A stretch of 64,000 nt of DNA from Sinosporangium album (GTDB lineage: Bacteria > Actinomycetota > Actinomycetes > Streptosporangiales > Streptosporangiaceae). Shown piece by piece: positions 1-8,270 of the stretch. The stretch spans positions 186,001-250,000 of the forward strand of contig NZ_FNCN01000007.1 of the NCBI RefSeq assembly GCF_900100605.1, read 5' to 3'. Position 1 is the stretch's first letter. Every line of letters starts with the position of its first letter. Made by a program: the position numbers and the translations under genes. Below the pieces are notes generated by a model, which was not told where the DNA came from, made no database searches, and was given only the letters and a program-made list of their open reading frames with translations.

Positions 1-139
1 GGTGGAGGTATTCGCCGGTGGCGGGGTCCTGGGGGCCTTGGCCGGACACCTGCAGGATGGGGCCTTTGCGGACGCCCTGGGAGAACATCCACGCGGGGGC
101 GGGGGCGCCGTCGGTGCGGACCTCGGTCTTGTCGCTCAT
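1..139 (-). CDS. RidA-family enamine/imine deaminase, N-terminal part
   Basis: Partial gene: the first 46 codons are visible (ATG at 139-137) and the rest lies beyond position 1. The N-terminus includes GPILQVSGQGPQDPATGEY, the typical opening of YjgF/YER057c/UK114 (RidA) proteins. RidA proteins hydrolyse reactive enamine/imine intermediates such as 2-aminoacrylate released by PLP-dependent dehydratases. It lies 49 bp downstream of the PfkB kinase on the same strand, so the two are probably co-transcribed. Its presence fits the PLP deaminase encoded upstream, whose product would be such an imine. Family assignment rests on about 46 residues. Confidence 0.75.
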   Translation of the reverse strand, partial: MSDKTEVRTDGAPAPAWMFSQGVRKGPILQVSGQGPQDPATGEYLH

Positions 140-188
140 GGGTGTTCCTCGGTGCTCGTCGGTCGGTGGTCGGTCGTCGGTTCGGTGG

Positions 189-1286
189 TCAGCGGTCGGC
201 TTCGGCCGTACCGGAGGGGACGGGGGCTGGTCGGGGGAGGGCGGGGGAGCTGATGCCGCGGGCGGTGACGCGGGTGGCGGCCCAGTCGGCGGGGGAGGCG
301 GCGAGGAGGGCTGCGGCGGTGCCGCGGGAGGGCGGGGAGCCCTGGTCGCCGCGGGCGGTGAGGGCGGCGGCGGCCGACAGGTGGCCGAGGCGCAGGCAGG
401 CGCGCTGGTCGAGGCCGCGGAGCGTGCCGGCGAGGTATCCGGCGGCGAACGCGTCTCCGGCGCCGGTGGTCTCCACGACCTCGACGGACAGCGCCGGTTC
501 GGACACGGCGGCGCCGTCGCGCAGCAGGGCGGTCACGTGGCGGCCGGAGTCTTTGACGACCAGGGTGCGGGGGCCGGGGAACATGCGGCGGAGCGCGGCG
601 GGGTCGCCGACGCCGAACGCGGCTTCGGCTTCGTCGGCGCCGAGCAGCAGCAGGTCGGCGGCGTCGAGCAGCGGCGGCAGCACGGCGGCGTCGCGGTCGT
701 GCCACAGGGCGGGGCGCCAGTTGAGGTCGAAGCTGATGGTCTGCCCGGGGCGGCGCCGGCGCAGCAGGGCGCGCACCAGCTCCAGGCAGGTGTCGGACAG
801 GGCCGGGGTGATGCCCGACAGGTGCAGCAGCCGGGCGCCGGACAGCAGGGGGCCGGCGACGGGGTCGGAAAGGAGGGCGGGGGCGAGGGCGCTGGCGGCG
901 GACCCGGCGCGGTAGTAGTGCGCCCTGGTCTGCCCGGCGGGCGGCGTGGAGGCGGGGGCGGGCCCGGCGGCGCCGACCTCCTTGAGGTAGAGGCCGGTGC
1001 GGCGGTGGGGGTCGACGGCGACGGCGGAGGTGTCGACGCCCAGGGAGGCGAGTTCGGCGATGAGCCTGCGTCCGAAGGCGTCGTCGCCGACGCGGCTGAT
1101 CCAGGCGGTGGGGATGCCGAGGGAGGTGAGCGCGCTGGCGACGTTGGACTCGGCGCCGCCGACGGTGACGGTGAAGGTCTCGACGGCGTCCAGGGGGCCG
1201 GGGCGGTCGGGCAGCAGGGCCGCCATCGACTCGCCGACGCAGACAGCCTGTGGGGTGGGGCCCTCCTGGGCCTCCTGTCGTGCCAT
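189..1286 (-). CDS. PfkB-family sugar kinase (2-keto-3-deoxygluconate kinase-like)
   Basis: 365 aa from ATG 1286; GAGGAG lies upstream. The frame extends further but the added residues do not look like protein, and the family start (VCVGESMAALLP) falls just after this ATG. PfkB/ribokinase signatures: an N-terminal substrate region with VTVGGAESNVASALTSLG, a central ISFDLNWRPALW block, and the C-terminal TTGAGDAFAAGYLAG anion-hole motif whose Asp (about residue 278) is the catalytic base. It resembles 2-keto-3-deoxygluconate kinases, but the substrate cannot be read from sequence. It is first in a two-gene unit with the RidA gene and has its own promoter overlapping two IclR-type palindromes. 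What it phosphorylates in a D-amino-acid island is unclear. Confidence 0.85.
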   Translation of the reverse strand: MARQEAQEGPTPQAVCVGESMAALLPDRPGPLDAVETFTVTVGGAESNVASALTSLGIPTAWISRVGDDAFGRRLIAELASLGVDTSAVAVDPHRRTGLYLKEVGAAGPAPASTPPAGQTRAHYYRAGSAASALAPALLSDPVAGPLLSGARLLHLSGITPALSDTCLELVRALLRRRRPGQTISFDLNWRPALWHDRDAAVLPPLLDAADLLLLGADEAEAAFGVGDPAALRRMFPGPRTLVVKDSGRHVTALLRDGAAVSEPALSVEVVETTGAGDAFAAGYLAGTLRGLDQRACLRLGHLSAAAALTARGDQGSPPSRGTAAALLAASPADWAATRVTARGISSPALPRPAPVPSGTAEADR

Positions 1287-1398
1287 CGGAGGGTGTGCTC
1301 CTCGTGGGTGTGTCCGCGCCGGTCGTGGCGGGGCTCGCTGTGTCGGCGTCGCCGTGCCGGGGCGTGCTTCGGCACCGGTGTCCGTTTGTCTCGTCAGG

Positions 1399-1449
1399 AT
1401 GTTAAAACTCGGCGAGATTTTTCGCAACATACGTTGCATAATATGCAAC
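1399..1449 (-). promoter_or_regulatory. Promoter with overlapping double operator for kinase-RidA unit
   Basis: On the minus strand a -35-like TTGCGA (1427-1422) and a -10-like TAACAT (1404-1399) are separated by exactly 17 bp. Two overlapping palindromes cover the -35: GCAAC-ATAC-GTTGC (1424-1437) and GTTGCAT-AAT-ATGCAAC (1433-1449). The same GCAAC-N4-GTTG pattern recurs at 4531-4544 before the deaminase gene and the divergent IclR gene. Inference: this is the IclR-type operator, and binding here would block or modulate RNA polymerase. Confidence 0.65.
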
Positions 1450-1540
1450 GCCCCTACGGGCGGGCCGAGCGCCGCGGAGGTCAGGTCCGCGGCGTCCGGC
1501 CCGCCAGCCGGGGGAGACGGGCTCCGCGCCGGTCGCGGCT

Positions 1541-1568
1541 AGGCACCGCGCTGAGCGAGGCGGCGCCT
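1541..1568 (-). terminator. Hairpin downstream of D-aminoacylase
   Basis: Read on the minus strand, AGGCGCCGC and GCGGTGCCT form a 9-bp stem (one G-U pair) with a 10-nt loop, about 37 bp after the D-aminoacylase stop. No U-tract follows, as is usual in actinomycetes. It separates the deaminase-aminoacylase operon from the kinase promoter. Confidence 0.45.
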
Positions 1569-1604
1569 AGACGGCGGCGGGTCTCCGTACGGCACGGGCC
1601 CGGG

Positions 1605-3206
1605 TCAGGCGGCGCGCCTCCTCGCGGCCCCCCTGCCGGTACGGCGGAGCGCGCCCCCCGGCAGCGCCCCGGTGAGCCTGCCGTCGCGCAGGACCTGCAC
1701 CCCTTCGACGAAGACGTGCGGGACGCCCTCCGCCTGCCGGCGCGGCTCCTCGTAGGTGGCGGTGTCGCGGACGGTCTGCGGGTCCAACAGCACCAGGTCG
1801 GCGTGGTAGCCCGGCCTGACCAGGCCCCGGCGGTCCAGCTTGAGGCGCGCCGCCGCGCGCCCGGTGAGGTGGGCGACGCACTCCTCCAGCGTGAGGACGC
1901 CGAGCTCGCGCACGTAGTGGCCGAGGTAGCGGGGGAAGGTCCCCCACGCGCGCGGATGCGGGCGGGCCCCCACCAGCAGGCCGTCGCTGCCGCCGGTGTG
2001 GGCGGGGTGGCGCATGATGGCGCGCACGTTCTCCTCGTGGCCGACGTGCTGCAGGATGCCGGTGGCGAGCCGGTCGGCCACCAGCAGCTCGAAGAACACC
2101 TCGGTGCCGCTCCGCCCGCGCGTGGCCGCGATGTCGGCGACGGTGGCGCCGACGCAGGAGGCCAGGTCGGGGTTGGCGGTGCCGGAGATCTGGACGGTGC
2201 CCCAGTCGGCGGTCACGCCGTGGCAGCCGTCGCTGCCGCGCTCCTCCACGTCGAGGCGGATGCGTTCGCGTGCGGCGGGGTCGGCGAGCCGCTCCAGGGT
2301 GCGGGCTGGGCCGCCGGCCGACGCCCAGCTCGGCAGCAGCGCGGCCAGCGTGGTGGCGCCCGCCAGGTAGGGGTAGGTGTCGAGGGTGATGTCGCAGCCG
2401 CCCGCCGCGGCGGCGTCGAGCAGGTCGAGCAGTTCCCCGGCGCGGCCCTCGTTGACGCCGAAGTTCATGGTGGCGTGGGCCAGGTGCAGCGGGCAGCCTG
2501 ACTCGCGGGACAGCTCGACCATCTCGGCGTACGCCGCAAGGGCGCCGGCGCCGTACGAGCGGTGGTGGGGGGAGAAGTAGCCGCCGTGGGCGGCGACGAC
2601 GCGGCACAGTTCGGTGAGTTCGCTCGTCGGGGCGTACATGCCGGGGGTGTAGGTGAGGCCGGCCGACATGCCGACGGCGCCCTCGGCCATGGCGGCGGCG
2701 ACGAGCAGCTTCTGCCGGTCGAGTTCGGCGGGGGAGGCGGGCCTGTCGTCCCACCCCATGGCGAGCATGCGCACGGTGCCGTGCGGCACCAGGTAGCACG
2801 CGTTGACGGCGATGCCCCGGTCGAGCCGGTCGAGGTATTCGCCGACGCTGCGCCAGTCCCAGTCGAAGCCGTCGGGGTCGCCGTTCCAGCCGGCGATCTG
2901 GCGGCGGAGCTGCTCCAGGGTGGTGTCGTCGACGGGCGCGTACGACAGGCCGTCCTGGCCGAGGACCTCCAGGGTGACGCCCTGGCCGACCTTGGCGAGG
3001 TGGTCGGGCTCGGTGAGCAGGAGCAGGTCGGAGTGGGAGTGCATGTCGATGAAGCCGGGCGCGAGCACCAGGCCGGCCGCGTCGAGTACGGCGGCGCCGG
3101 CGAGGTTGTCGCCGATCTCGGTGATGAGGCCGTCCTCGACGCGGACGTCGGCGGTGTAGCGGGGGGAGCCCGTGCCGTCGGCCACGGAGGCGTCCTTGAT
3201 GATCAC
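1605..3206 (-). CDS. N-acyl-D-amino-acid deacylase (D-aminoacylase)
   Basis: 533 aa from GTG 3206, preceded by AGGAG at good spacing. It is a zinc-dependent amidohydrolase that removes the acyl group from N-acyl-D-amino acids. Visible: an N-terminal beta-sandwich segment; the metal motif GFIDMHSHSD at residues 51-60; the GAVGMSAGLTYTPG block; HHRSYG; HLAHATMNFG; and DTYPYLAGAT. These are the conserved stations of the N-acyl-D-amino-acid amidohydrolase family, and the length is typical. It starts 52 bp after the PLP deaminase stop, so the two form an operon: release the D-amino acid, then deaminate it. Confidence 0.9.
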   Translation of the reverse strand: MIIKDASVADGTGSPRYTADVRVEDGLITEIGDNLAGAAVLDAAGLVLAPGFIDMHSHSDLLLLTEPDHLAKVGQGVTLEVLGQDGLSYAPVDDTTLEQLRRQIAGWNGDPDGFDWDWRSVGEYLDRLDRGIAVNACYLVPHGTVRMLAMGWDDRPASPAELDRQKLLVAAAMAEGAVGMSAGLTYTPGMYAPTSELTELCRVVAAHGGYFSPHHRSYGAGALAAYAEMVELSRESGCPLHLAHATMNFGVNEGRAGELLDLLDAAAAGGCDITLDTYPYLAGATTLAALLPSWASAGGPARTLERLADPAARERIRLDVEERGSDGCHGVTADWGTVQISGTANPDLASCVGATVADIAATRGRSGTEVFFELLVADRLATGILQHVGHEENVRAIMRHPAHTGGSDGLLVGARPHPRAWGTFPRYLGHYVRELGVLTLEECVAHLTGRAAARLKLDRRGLVRPGYHADLVLLDPQTVRDTATYEEPRRQAEGVPHVFVEGVQVLRDGRLTGALPGGALRRTGRGAARRRAA

Positions 3207-3258
3207 TGGTTTCTCCTGGAGGGCCGGGCGGCGCGGGGCGGCGGTCAGCTGAAGGCGG

Positions 3259-4506
3259 TCAACTGAAGAAGGTGCGGACCAGGTCGACGACCCGCTCGCC
3301 GTCCACGACGGGGATCAGCGACCACTTGTCCAGGGCGGTGCACGGGTGGGACAGGCCGAGCCGTACGACGTCTCCGTGGGCGAGGTCGGAGCCGGGCGCC
3401 AGGCTGAGGAAGGCGTGCTGGTCGTTGACGGCGGTGACGGCGGCGCCGCGCACCGGGCCGGCGCCGCGTCCGCAGACGGAGTGCGGCTCGGGCAGCCCCT
3501 CGTCGAACGGCAGGTCGCGCTTGCCGGCGTCCAGGAGCGCCAGGCCCGGTTCGGGGCGGGAGATGACGCGGGCGAAGCCGTACATCGCCGACCGGAGGGG
3601 CTCTTTGCCGACACCGCGCGAGAAGGGGGAGATGGCGCGGTAGAAGCCGTCGTCGTGGACGACGTAGGCGCCCGAGCGCAGCACGACGCGGGTGGGCAGG
3701 TGGCCGAGTACGGCGGCGACCCGGTCGAAGTAGGCGCTGCCTCCGGCGGTGAGGACCGGGTCGGTGGTCTCGTGGTCGAGGCGGTCGTGCAGGTCGGCGA
3801 GGCGCGCCAGGTAGGCGTCGACGGTGTCGAGGCTCTCGGGGGAGGCGTCGTGGGCGAGGGCCCCCTCGTAGCCGGCGGTGCCGGCCAGGCGCAGGGTGGG
3901 CGCGGCGCGTACGGCGGCGCCGACCTCGAGCGCCTCCCGCAGGTCGCGGGCGCCGGTGCGCCCGCCGGGGGCGCCGAGTTCGACGCACACCTCGACGGGG
4001 CGGACCGTTCCGGCGGCGCGCAGCGCGGCGTCCATGAGCCGCACCGAGGCGGCGGAGTCGACCCAGGACAGGAACGAGAAGCGGGGGTCGGCGTCGAGCT
4101 CGGCGCCGACCCAGGCCAGTCCCGCGGGGTCGAGCAGGCTGCCGGCCAGCATGAGCCGCTGGACGCCGAAGGCGCGGGCGACGCGCAGCTGCGGCAGGTT
4201 GGCCAGGGAGATGCCGTAGGCTCCGGCGTCGAGTTGCCGCTGCCACAGCGCGGGGGCCATGGTGGTCTTGCCGTGGGGGGCCAGGGTGAGCCCGGCGTCC
4301 TCGGTCCAGCGGGCCATCAGGTCGATGTTGTGGGTGAGGGCCGCGGCGTCGAGGGTGAGCAGCGGCGTGCCGAGGCGGTCGAGGGTGGGGGCGCCCGCCA
4401 GGAACTCGGCGACGGTCGCGCCCGCGGCGTCGCCGGGGATCGCCTTGAATCTCCAGTCGAGCGTCTCCGAGCGCAGAGCATGTACGGCGGCGGCGTCGAT
4501 GCCCAC
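3259..4506 (-). CDS. PLP-dependent D-amino-acid deaminase (alanine racemase / D-serine dehydratase fold)
   Basis: 415 aa from GTG 4506, chosen because GGGAGG lies 6-11 bp upstream and the frame before it is not protein-like. The N-terminal TIM-barrel carries APHGKTTM, whose Lys80 should bind PLP. The C-terminal domain has LSHPCTALDKW, the His-x-Cys arrangement that binds zinc in eukaryotic-type D-serine dehydratases. Such proteins are annotated as amino acid deaminases or low-specificity D-threonine aldolase/D-serine dehydratase relatives, so the exact substrate is uncertain. The operon with D-aminoacylase and the regulon link to RidA argue for deamination through an enamine. It is transcribed divergently from the IclR gene across a shared operator. 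Confidence 0.85.
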   Translation of the reverse strand: MGIDAAAVHALRSETLDWRFKAIPGDAAGATVAEFLAGAPTLDRLGTPLLTLDAAALTHNIDLMARWTEDAGLTLAPHGKTTMAPALWQRQLDAGAYGISLANLPQLRVARAFGVQRLMLAGSLLDPAGLAWVGAELDADPRFSFLSWVDSAASVRLMDAALRAAGTVRPVEVCVELGAPGGRTGARDLREALEVGAAVRAAPTLRLAGTAGYEGALAHDASPESLDTVDAYLARLADLHDRLDHETTDPVLTAGGSAYFDRVAAVLGHLPTRVVLRSGAYVVHDDGFYRAISPFSRGVGKEPLRSAMYGFARVISRPEPGLALLDAGKRDLPFDEGLPEPHSVCGRGAGPVRGAAVTAVNDQHAFLSLAPGSDLAHGDVVRLGLSHPCTALDKWSLIPVVDGERVVDLVRTFFS

Positions 4507-4529
4507 CCGACCTCCCCGATTGCGTATTC

Positions 4530-4545
4530 TGCAACGTGCGTTGTA
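4530..4545. promoter_or_regulatory. IclR-type operator in divergent intergenic region
   Basis: TGCAAC-GTGC-GTTGTA is a near-perfect palindrome located 24 bp before the deaminase GTG and about 107 bp before the IclR ATG. It matches the double site at 1424-1449 (GCAAC, 4-bp spacer, GTTG), so both catabolic transcripts and the regulator could be controlled by one protein. Confidence 0.6.
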
Positions 4546-4651
4546 TGTTGTGTTTGAGTGTTCTAGCATCGGTGCCGGACGGCAGTCAACGCCTGCCGCC
4601 GGAGCCCTTCCCCCTGCGCGGCTCGCCGCCGCGGGCATCTGGAGACGCGGG

Positions 4652-5404
4652 ATGAGTCAGAGTCTGGGCAGAGGTCTTGCGATCCTGAGCGAGCTGGCCG
4701 AAGGCGGGCGGTCGCTCGACGACCTGGCCGAGCATCTGGGCGTGCACAAGACCACAGTGCTGCGGTTGCTGCGCGCCCTGGAGGACAAGCGGTTCGTCTA
4801 CCGCGACCCCGGCCACCGCTACCACCTCGGGTCGCGGCTTTTCGCCCTGTCCAGCCGCGCCCTGGAGCAGCGCGGCGTCCGCGGCACCGCCGCCCCGCAC
4901 CTGTCCCGCCTCAACGAGGCCACCGGCCAGACCGTCCACCTGGCCGCCTACGAGGGCGGTGAGGCGGTCTACATCGACAAGTACGACTCGCGGCACCCGG
5001 TGCGCATGTACTCACGCGTCGGGCTGCGCGTACCGCTCCACTGCACCGCCATCGGCAAGGTGCTCCTCGCCGACCTGCCCGAGCGGGAGCGCCGGCGGGT
5101 CGCCGAGACCATCGAGTACACCCGCTTCACGGCCAACACCGTCTCCGGCCCCGAGGAGTTCCTGGCCCACCTGTCCCGCGTCGCCGACCAGGGCTACGCC
5201 GTCGACCACGCCGAACACGAGACCTTCATCAACTGCCTCGCCGCCCCCATCCGCGACGCGAGCGGCGCCGTCGTCGCCGCCGCCTCGATCTCGGTGCCCG
5301 ACGTCGTGCTGCCCTACGAGCAGGTCCTCGGCCTGCTGCCTGACCTCGTCGCCGCCGCCCGCGCCGTGTCCGCCGACTGCGGCTGGCAGCCCGCCCGGGC
5401 CTGA
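4652..5404 (+). CDS. IclR-family transcriptional regulator
   Basis: 250 aa from ATG 4652, with GGAGA 7 bp upstream; the open frame extends upstream through the intergenic region but is not coding there. The N-terminal winged HTH (SLDDLAEHLGVHKTTVLRLL, residues 21-40) is followed by the IclR effector domain: VHLAAYEGGEAVYIDKYDS, PLHCTAIGKVLLA and the C-terminal AAPIRDASGAVVAAASIS. IclR proteins repress or activate catabolic operons in response to small carboxylates or sugars. It is divergent from the deaminase operon, with palindromes at both target promoters, so it most likely regulates this D-amino-acid island and itself. Confidence 0.92.
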   Translation: MSQSLGRGLAILSELAEGGRSLDDLAEHLGVHKTTVLRLLRALEDKRFVYRDPGHRYHLGSRLFALSSRALEQRGVRGTAAPHLSRLNEATGQTVHLAAYEGGEAVYIDKYDSRHPVRMYSRVGLRVPLHCTAIGKVLLADLPERERRRVAETIEYTRFTANTVSGPEEFLAHLSRVADQGYAVDHAEHETFINCLAAPIRDASGAVVAAASISVPDVVLPYEQVLGLLPDLVAAARAVSADCGWQPARA

Positions 5405-5417
5405 CGCCGTACGGCAC

Positions 5418-5441
5418 GGCCCCGCTGTGGTGGCGGGGGCC
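5418..5441. terminator. Hairpin between convergent genes
   Basis: GGCCCCGC (5418-5425), a 7-nt loop and GCGGGGGCC form a stem with one bulged G, lying 14 bp after the IclR stop and 34 bp before the stop of the convergent hypothetical gene. It is placed to end transcription from either side. There is no U-tract. Confidence 0.4.
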
Positions 5442-5474
5442 CCGGCCACCGGCTACCTGCCGCGACGGGGGTTG

Positions 5475-6068
5475 TCAGCCCTGCAGGACGACGGATGCCG
5501 CATCACAGGGAGGGCAGGCGAAGACGAACGCCTCTCCGCCGCCGAAGTTCATCAGCCAGTTCCGGCTGTAGCCTTCCCTCATCTGCGCGACGAAGCCCAT
5601 GGGCACACCGCAGGTGGAACACGCGGGCGTCATGTCGGTCTCCCACCACTCCGCTTCGCCGCCCAGCCAGCCGACCACCTTGAACTCGGCGACCTCCTCG
5701 GCCGTCTCCGGCTCCACCTCGCAGATGCCGATCTCGAAGCACTGCGGGAGAACGAACGCCTCTCCGGGAGAGGCCGCCGCCGCCGTGGAGCCCGCGGCGA
5801 ACAGGTAGGCGCGGTTCCCGCCGGCTTCGGGATTCCAAGCCTCGCACTGACCGGGCTCGTTGTCGCACATGAAGAACGACAGAAGGGCTCCGGCCCGCAG
5901 GGACTCGGAGTGGTCGCCGCCGAGGTCGTCCGCCAGCAGCTGCAGCAGAAACCGCAGCGGCCCGCCGCACCTGGAGCAGCGCGGCCAGGAGAACCCCTCC
6001 GGCGCCAGCGGCAGGCCGCCGATGCGGCTCACCCGCGCCGCGACCTCCACATCCTTCACAAACACCAT
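5475..6068 (-). CDS. Hypothetical protein with four Cys-x2-Cys-type knuckles
   Basis: 197 aa from ATG 6068. An in-frame ATG at 6164 and the frame limit at 6227 are alternatives, but the recognisable fold seems to start at VFVKDVEVAARV. The protein has CSRCGGPL near the N-terminus, CDNEPGQC in the middle, then CSTCG and FACPPC near the C-terminus, suggesting paired zinc knuckles. LPLAPEGF and the alternating hydrophobic pattern recall DUF1963/YwqG or PDCD2-like proteins, but I cannot assign a family with certainty and propose no function. It is convergent with the IclR gene. Confidence 0.6.
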   Translation of the reverse strand: MVFVKDVEVAARVSRIGGLPLAPEGFSWPRCSRCGGPLRFLLQLLADDLGGDHSESLRAGALLSFFMCDNEPGQCEAWNPEAGGNRAYLFAAGSTAAAASPGEAFVLPQCFEIGICEVEPETAEEVAEFKVVGWLGGEAEWWETDMTPACSTCGVPMGFVAQMREGYSRNWLMNFGGGEAFVFACPPCDAASVVLQG

Positions 6069-6521
6069 CGATCCACTCACGGCCCCGCAGCCTATACCGC
6101 TCACCAGCCCTTGCCACCCCGACACCCACACGAGGTCCGACGATCGGCCCCGGCGCTCATGCATCCCCGGAAGCCCTTCCGAGGCCGGGGCCGTACGGCG
6201 CAGGCGGAGGTCGGGCCCGTACCGCACGGCGTCGTTTGCCCCGTGGGGATCGCCCCTGAACCTGGAGCTAATGATGCGGAGATGGGTTACGTCCAGCGTG
6301 TTGGCCAGCGCCCGGTCGTGGCCCAGGAACTGTGTGCGGTAGACAGGTCCGGCGCTGCGGTGTGCTTCGTCGGTTTTCCTGAACGATCTCGTCGTTCAGA
6401 TCGTGCCGACCTTGGGAATCAGGTCGCGCACATGTGCGTGATATGAGGGGTGGAGCCAGGGGCGTGACCAGTCGCTTCGCTCGATGGCTCGTCGGAGCAT
6501 GATGCCGGTGGCGATCTCTTC
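6069..6521. other. Non-coding stretch, no gene seen
   Basis: No frame on either strand looks like protein. The composition is lower in GC than the neighbours. The only clear structure is the perfect inverted repeat at 6379-6399. Confidence 0.5.
6379..6399. repeat. Perfect 8-bp inverted repeat
   Basis: CTGAACGA, 5-nt spacer TCTCG, then TCGTTCAG. It lies about 120 bp before the truncated open frame at 6522 and could be an operator or a remnant hairpin. No gene context decides between these. Confidence 0.45.
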
Positions 6522-6852
6522 GTGTCCTTATCGCTGTCCAGCGACCAGCCGCATGACGTCAAGGTCGAGAAGTTGCAGGCGTACTACGCCATGTTCCGCG
6601 ATGTCACCGACCCACACCGACCCCACCCCCACATCACCAGCCTGGTAAACGATGTACTGGCCAATGCAGGGCCGGTGACCGCGCACCTCAACGTGCTTGA
6701 GGACTACTACGAGGTTCAGCAGCGCCGTGTCCGTACGCTCCTCAATCTGCTCAACCTGCCGATCCGGCTGGTTACTGTGCATTTCAATACCGCGACCGGC
6801 CGCATCGTGATGTGCGATGAGGCGGTCGTCGCGGCCAGGCTGATTGTGTGCG
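6522..6852 (+). pseudogene. Truncated unrecognised coding fragment
   Basis: From a GTG at 6522 about 110 codons show strong actinomycete third-position bias and a believable helical protein (LNVLEDYYEVQQRRVRTLL, then NLPIRLVTVHFNTATGRIV). No ATG or good ribosome site is present. After about 6850 the frame runs antisense into the MurG-like pseudogene and turns Arg/Pro-rich, so the natural 3' end seems to be lost. I do not recognise the family. It probably lost its end in the same event that truncated the neighbour. Confidence 0.35.
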
Positions 6853-7586
6853 TCAGCCGGACGCAGCGGACAGGATCACGTCCACCAGCCTGTCGGCCGC
6901 GTCCGGCCGACCATGCGCACGGGCCTGCTCGGCGACGGCCGTACGCCGACGGGGGTCCATCAGAAGCGGCCCCACGGCCTCCCGCACAGCGTCTGCGGTG
7001 ACCTTGCCCAGCAAGGCTACGGCCGCGCCCGTGTCATGCAGGTCGAAGCCGACGATACAGCGATGCGCGTCGCGGTTCGGGCCAGGAGCCGGTTGGCCAG
7101 CCCCAACCGGACCGTCTGCTCGTGGACCACCAAGGGGCGACGGCACATCCACGCCGCCACCCCCACGGGGACAGCGACGTAACCGCCCGTGGCCAGCACG
7201 ACATCGGGGCGGAAGTCGGCGACGAGCCTGCGGGCTTGGCCAACGCCGCGCGGTACGTTGCCCATGTCCTTGATGTTCTCCGGCGAGATCATCTTCAGCG
7301 GGTTCGCGGAGCGTCGGATCTTTCCGGTGGCGACGGCGGCGAAGTCGATGCCCTCGCTGCCGGCGACACGGGCCTCCAAGCTGTCGGCGGTTCCGACCCA
7401 CAGTGCCTGCAACGTCCCGCCGGTGGCCGCGAGTCTGGCCTTCAGCGTGCGGATCGCTGTGAGCGCGGGGTACGTGTGGCCGCCTGTCCCGCCTCCCGTC
7501 ACGATCAAGCGGAACGGCCGCTCGGAATTCCAAGCGGCAACGGCATCACTGTTCACCATGCTCCCAACTCTGGATACGTCGGACAC
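6853..7586 (-). pseudogene. MurG-like (GT28/GT-B) glycosyltransferase with internal deletion and frameshift
   Basis: From GTG 7586 (GGAGG just upstream) the first 180 or so residues are a good GT-B N-terminal domain: LIVTGGGTGGHTYPALTAI, then RPDVVLATGGYVAVPVGVAA and VVHEQTVRLGLANRLLAR, as in MurG-type enzymes. After RIAVSS the frame goes off-register and hits a stop near 7017. In the -1/+2 frame the text resumes with TGAAVALLGKVTADAVREAV and ends AHGRPDAADRLVDVIL, the normal C-terminal helices of such enzymes. The donor-sugar-binding half (roughly 130-150 residues) is missing, so the gene is a deletion pseudogene. It may have been a natural-product glycosyltransferase rather than the essential cell-wall MurG. 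Confidence 0.75.
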
Positions 7587-7805
7587 CTACCTCCAGCGCA
7601 TGAAGTCGTCGTGCGTAGATAGGTCATGGCCTGACGCGTATGCCGACTGAGCTTAGAGGCGGAAGTGCTGCCGGGGAGGGGGTTCCCGGCTCTCCTTGAT
7701 CATAGTGCCGTGCGTTGGCGATGGCGTGGTGGAGCAGCACGCCGAGGGAGGAGGAATCAATCACGCCGCGGGGACGGATGACGGCCCGCCGCCGCGCTTA
7801 GCCGA

Positions 7806-8270
7806 TCACGTGTCCATGATGCGGCGAAGGTGCCCGTAATGGGCTTCCAGATACGCCCGATAGTGATCATCAAATGGCAGCGTGAAATTGGTTGACCACG
7901 GCACGGGGCAGGCGCTCGAATGCTCCGGCTCGGGGCAGGCAAGCCTGCTCAGCTCGTCCAGCAGCTCCCGTAGGCCGTCTCCGTATACGCCGATGCGCAG
8001 TTCGATCACGCGTCGGTCGCCGGGCTCGGCGCCAGGGTGCTCCAAACGCCACTGTTCAGGTAGCTCCTCATACAGCTCGGACACCGTCAGCTCTTCTTCG
8101 CTGCCCGGTTCGGTCGGCTGGTCGCCCGGGATTGAGGAGAGCGCCCACGCTCTGACTATGGGCGCTCTCCGGGAGTGCTCGTCCAGGAGCGATCTCGCCT
8201 TATCCGTGAGCTCTTCCGTCGCCGCTTCGGCCCCGTATAGGCCCATGCGCAGTTCGAATAGGTCCGCCAT
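7806..8270 (-). CDS. Hypothetical acidic protein with internal duplication
   Basis: 154 aa from ATG 8270 (GGAA upstream; another in-frame ATG at 8282 lacks spacing). The protein contains two similar units: LFELRMGLYGAEAATEELTD near the N-terminus and VIELRIGVYGDGLRELLDEL in the second half, each followed by a loop and a Trp-containing strand. No catalytic motif is visible and I do not recognise the family. It is single-copy and monocistronic, just left of the TnpB element. Confidence 0.5.
   Translation of the reverse strand: MADLFELRMGLYGAEAATEELTDKARSLLDEHSRRAPIVRAWALSSIPGDQPTEPGSEEELTVSELYEELPEQWRLEHPGAEPGDRRVIELRIGVYGDGLRELLDELSRLACPEPEHSSACPVPWSTNFTLPFDDHYRAYLEAHYGHLRRIMDT

Noticed and set aside
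18-2501. 827-codon plus-strand frame opposite the kinase and D-aminoacylase genes
   Set aside because: Shadow of well-supported minus-strand genes; Gly/Ala/Arg-rich with no recognisable motif.
6528-6782. 84-codon minus-strand frame at the truncated gene
   Set aside because: The plus strand in this stretch has the better third-position bias, and the minus frame has no start signal.
6853-7586. Functional MurG
   Set aside because: The central donor-sugar-binding region is missing and the two ends are in different frames.
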